DNA of 26,485 nt from CALITV01 sp964415795 (GTDB lineage: Bacteria > UBP6 > UBA1177 > JAKLFG01), in contig CAYQBN010000023.1 of assembly GCA_964415795.1 (NCBI GenBank), forward strand, positions 1-26,485. Direction: 5' to 3'. Of the stretch, positions 24,901-26,485 are shown in pieces (position 1 is the first letter of the stretch; every line of letters begins with the position of its first letter). Both the position numbers and the translations under genes were made by a program. The notes beneath the pieces are model-generated. The model was not told the origin of the DNA and ran no database searches. It worked only from the letters and a program-made list of their open reading frames with translations.

Positions 24901-25152
24901 CGTTCGTTCTCGTTCTCCGTCCGGGATCGCTCTTTCGCCTTTTTCGGTAAGAGGAAGCAGTTCTTTGACAGCGATCTCTCTTCCTAGCTCTTTGTCGAAG
25001 GCGATAAGGACGCGACCGATGCCGCCGCGTCCCTTTTCACCTCTTATGGTGTAGCGATCGGATGGCGGAATCGCGCGCCACGGCGTGGTTTCTTGGGAAG
25101 ATTCAGCCGCCGGCGTCGAGACCGTGCGGTCGGGAGGAAGCGTGTTACTCAG
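21940..25152 (-). CDS. Transmembrane Ser/Thr protein kinase with an apparent 14 WD40 repeats; non-standard start
   Basis: The frame from the ATG at 24897 would lack the P-loop. The sequence upstream reads YTIRGEKGRGGIGRV and REIAVKEL, so translation must begin earlier. The only plausible start codon before the in-frame stop (25171) is CTG 25152, giving about 1070 residues. Kinase: glycine loop 41-48, Lys 63, HRDIKPDN with Asp 169, D187-W-G in place of DFG, and GTPAYMSPEQARG at 226-238. A transmembrane helix lies at 352-374. The periplasmic part has roughly 14 WD40-type units by my count, many with GH..V....SPDG...AS.S.D.TVR.WD, fitting two seven-bladed propellers. It phosphorylates Ser/Thr in response to an unknown signal. 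The VWA gene directly upstream overlaps it by 8 bases. Confidence 0.88.
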   Translation of the reverse strand: MSNTLPPDRTVSTPAAESSQETTPWRAIPPSDRYTIRGEKGRGGIGRVLIAFDKELGREIAVKELLPLTEKGERAIPDGERERTAMSRFLREARVTGQLEHPSIVPVYEIGTKEDGTPYYTMRLVRGATLSSAIRTAKSLHDRLRLLPHFRDLCNAVAYAHSRGVVHRDIKPDNIMIGQFGETVLLDWGLAKVRGQTDDRADEMAEGLSALRTVSGPHTISGKAFGTPAYMSPEQARGFIEEIDERSDIYALGAVLYEILTGYPPFEGRTAAEIVAKVITEEPVPITALVPDAPPDLCAVVAKTIAKRKENRYASARDVAREIETYMAGGRIGAYEYSAWEILKRFVRRNRALSLLITASLVVVVAGIAAVFLAWRNALESERTAHLNLALGYQENAERMLRERRYDKAEIFAAAALLHNPWNLRSPYHFPDLDERSHAEQSAGTLSARSSLYLARMNQSNALITVLVHGSSEIRALAVSPDGTLAASAHRDGTIILWDLGTQKEIDRLLGHRDEVTSVAFSPDGTMLASTSWDRTVRLWDLKSRTELTALLGHTDEVYTVCWVNGSRTLLSGGNDGTLRFWDVSSRRETLSVPLGDTKIRALATTDGELIAAGTTDGTLFLLRKGNIARYHIHTEAIAALRFSVEGTILHTAAYDKKALLFDTRTGTVIGTLSYWDAFFSLDIASGGSVALASRDGTILLWDPQANKTETLRGHDGSVQALVFTPDTERIISSGTDGTIRFWKTTVERSVRTFAGHRTYIPAIAVSPDNRTLASASWDKTVKVWDIASEKELRSIPCEEACVTLAFHPYRDLLAASGQGKRIVLLEPSSGRTLFVLDGHDETVSSLAFSPDGRFLASASWDRTVRLWDIAQGRLVRFFTEHAGPVQSISFSPDGTMLASAGRDKIIVIHPVNGTGTTTTLAGHTATILSVAYAPDGRAIASAGEDEMIIIRRLPEGNELRRFSTTGSSVTAIAFSPDGKHLLAVGKQALLWDTTHGEEVLRLPLLHAGYAAAFTNDGSRFALSEGAIVRAYPAQFSFWEKDPFELLREAEHRSQYRLEGFRTVIEPARR

Positions 25153-26485
25153 ATTCGGACCCCGGAACGATTATCTGTATCTCACGCGAGGAAAGGAACG
25201 CTCCTTCGCCGAGGACGCGGATGCGTGCCTTGTAGACCACCGGATTGGGAGATGGGTTGTTGCAGAAGTCGTTATGGAAGTGGATGTCGAAGTACACAAT
25301 GGTATCAGGCTTCACTTTATAGAAAGTGGTATCATCCTTGCTACCGTACCCATCATCTGGATCGGCCTTGTTCGGCTTGGCGCTCACAACGAAGTTCGCT
25401 GCGCTGATGCCGTTGCACTCTTCGTCCGACTCGGTCCCCGTCGTTATGTCCTTTTCAATGTAAGTGGTAAGTTCCTTCACCGCGTCGGCCACTTGATCAG
25501 AAAGGCCGGAACCGTCCCAACTACCCGTATGGTAGAGGAAATACTCGCCATTGGAGCTGATAGATGCGGTTCCCTCGGCGACCTTCTCAAAGTCCTCTTT
25601 TGCGGCGTTCGTTTCGGAGTAGGTGCCTACGCAATTGTAATTTTCGTCAACCTGCGAACAGGAGAATCCTGAGTCTATGCCGATGAACTTGGCGTTGATG
25701 CCGTTCATCGCGTTGATGGCGTCCTCGGTCGTCGCTCCGTGGTTGTTGGGGTCCATCCAGCAGCCGTCGCAACTCATGGTGCACGCCGGAGTCCCGTTCT
25801 TGACCCCGAGCACTGGAAACGCCTCGTCGGTGATCATGATGAATATCTTGAGTGCGAGTTCGCGGAAACATACGCCGCCTACCGGTCCCAGTTTGTCTGC
25901 TCCCGAGCAATCGGCGGGCGGGATGTTTATGTTGACCGCCGGGAATCCCATGGGACTCTGGGCGTATTGCGCCATAAGCCCTTCGCCGGTCGCCGTCTGA
26001 TAGAGCACCTCCTGCATCGGCTCGGTGCCGCCGTAGGTGCTCGGCAAGTTGTTCACCGCGTTCTGAACCGAGTCGGCATCCTTGCTTATATAGTGATCGA
26101 CTTGGAAGATCTTTCCGTTCTCCATGTCCATGAAGTGGACGAAACCGGTTGCCACATCGAGTCCCGGGACCTTCTGAGGTATCCCCTCGATTATTTTGGT
26201 CTTTATCTCTTGCTTCAGATTCGCCATTTCTTGTTCCATCGAACCGGAAAGATCGAGGAGGATGGCGATGTCCACCGTCGAGAAGTCGGTTGAGAATTCG
26301 AGCGTCCTCTGGACATCTTCGGGTGCCTTGTAGGGAAGCACCACGAAGAAGAGGCCTGCCGGTATCGTGCTATTCGGATCCTTCGGGTCGGAGCCGTACA
26401 CGATCTCGGCAAGGTCGTCGGAGTCGTCGCCGTCGGTGTCCTTGTCGGTCGGGTCGGTGCCGAGCGCCTCTTCGTCCTTGTCAGC
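25145..26485 (-). CDS. VWA-domain surface protein with thrombospondin-3-like repeats, N-terminus outside window
   Basis: The gene runs off the right end of the window, and no true start is visible. The first visible residues (GTDPTDKDTDGDDSDDLAE, then YGSDPKDPNS) are TSP3-type calcium-binding Asp repeats. The von Willebrand A domain follows, with the MIDAS motif DLSGSM, the second ligand in GGTEPM and Asp in IMITDEAF. Disulfide-type cysteines are spread through the insert (CSGAD, CFREL, CTMSCDGCW, CSQVDENYNC). The last 100 residues form a beta-rich domain ending GSESE. Such proteins are secreted or surface-bound and bind ligands through a divalent metal. Coupled to the kinase, it could be a ligand or sensor module; this is inference. 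Confidence 0.85.
   Translation of the reverse strand, partial: ADKDEEALGTDPTDKDTDGDDSDDLAEIVYGSDPKDPNSTIPAGLFFVVLPYKAPEDVQRTLEFSTDFSTVDIAILLDLSGSMEQEMANLKQEIKTKIIEGIPQKVPGLDVATGFVHFMDMENGKIFQVDHYISKDADSVQNAVNNLPSTYGGTEPMQEVLYQTATGEGLMAQYAQSPMGFPAVNINIPPADCSGADKLGPVGGVCFRELALKIFIMITDEAFPVLGVKNGTPACTMSCDGCWMDPNNHGATTEDAINAMNGINAKFIGIDSGFSCSQVDENYNCVGTYSETNAAKEDFEKVAEGTASISSNGEYFLYHTGSWDGSGLSDQVADAVKELTTYIEKDITTGTESDEECNGISAANFVVSAKPNKADPDDGYGSKDDTTFYKVKPDTIVYFDIHFHNDFCNNPSPNPVVYKARIRVLGEGAFLSSREIQIIVPGSESE

Overview
The window looks like part of a draft (metagenome-type) scaffold from an uncultured Gram-negative bacterium, probably of a deltaproteobacterial or myxobacteria-like lineage. That placement is inference. 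It rests on many lipoboxed surface proteins, MopE-type C-x-G-x-D-x-D-C metal-binding motifs, a membrane Ser/Thr kinase with WD40 repeats, von Willebrand A/thrombospondin-3 and C25-protease secreted proteins, and a TonB-type C-terminal domain of the kind common in that group. A run of ten N at 18470-18479 marks a scaffold join. No rRNA, tRNA, CRISPR array, transposase or phage gene was seen. Coding density is very high, and no stretch longer than about 270 bases lacks a gene.

Layout. 1-2174 (+): the end of a lidless Hsp70, a pseudo-receiver/J-domain co-chaperone and undecaprenyl diphosphate synthase, packed with 1-4 base gaps. 2184-4869 (-): an operon of a PpiD/SurA-like membrane chaperone, a membrane-anchored unknown and a YkgJ-type cysteine-cluster protein. 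4970-5881 (-): a MORN-repeat lipoprotein, divergent from 6006-7916 (+), a MopE-motif/'choice-of-anchor L'-like lipoprotein. 7937-10154 (-): an Rsm22-type ribosome-associated methyltransferase and an exported MsrB-MsrA fusion. 10374-13318 (+): a lipoprotein with an internal duplication followed by a secreted C25 (gingipain-like) peptidase. 13325-16356 (-): a translationally coupled operon of a sigma-region-4-like regulator, a GNAT acetyltransferase, a small secreted propeller-like protein and a secreted NlpC/P60-like enzyme with a PPC domain. 16624-21930 (+): a Cys-rich lipoprotein, a TonB-like protein, QueC, a second MopE-motif/anchor-L lipoprotein and an agmatinase/arginase-family enzyme. 21940-26485 (-): a Ser/Thr kinase with an apparent 14 WD40 blades, immediately downstream of a VWA/TSP3 protein that runs off the window.

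Theme. Most genes concern the cell envelope: surface lipoproteins, secreted hydrolases, envelope folding and repair (PpiD-like, MsrBA), lipid carrier synthesis (UppS) and transmembrane signalling (VWA protein plus kinase). The most unusual points are these: (i) two adjacent secreted enzymes share an acidic linker followed by a short cysteine-containing hydrophobic C-terminal tail, which may be a sorting or lipidation signal; (ii) MsrB-MsrA has a perfect internal Shine-Dalgarno and ATG exactly after the signal peptide, suggesting exported and cytoplasmic forms; (iii) the WD40 kinase has no ATG/GTG/TTG start upstream of its P-loop and overlaps the VWA gene; (iv) the lidless Hsp70 sits beside a J-protein with a degenerate receiver domain; (v) two paralogous surface lipoproteins about 13 kb apart share domain order and a similar promoter. 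No single well-bounded new defence or biosynthetic system was found.
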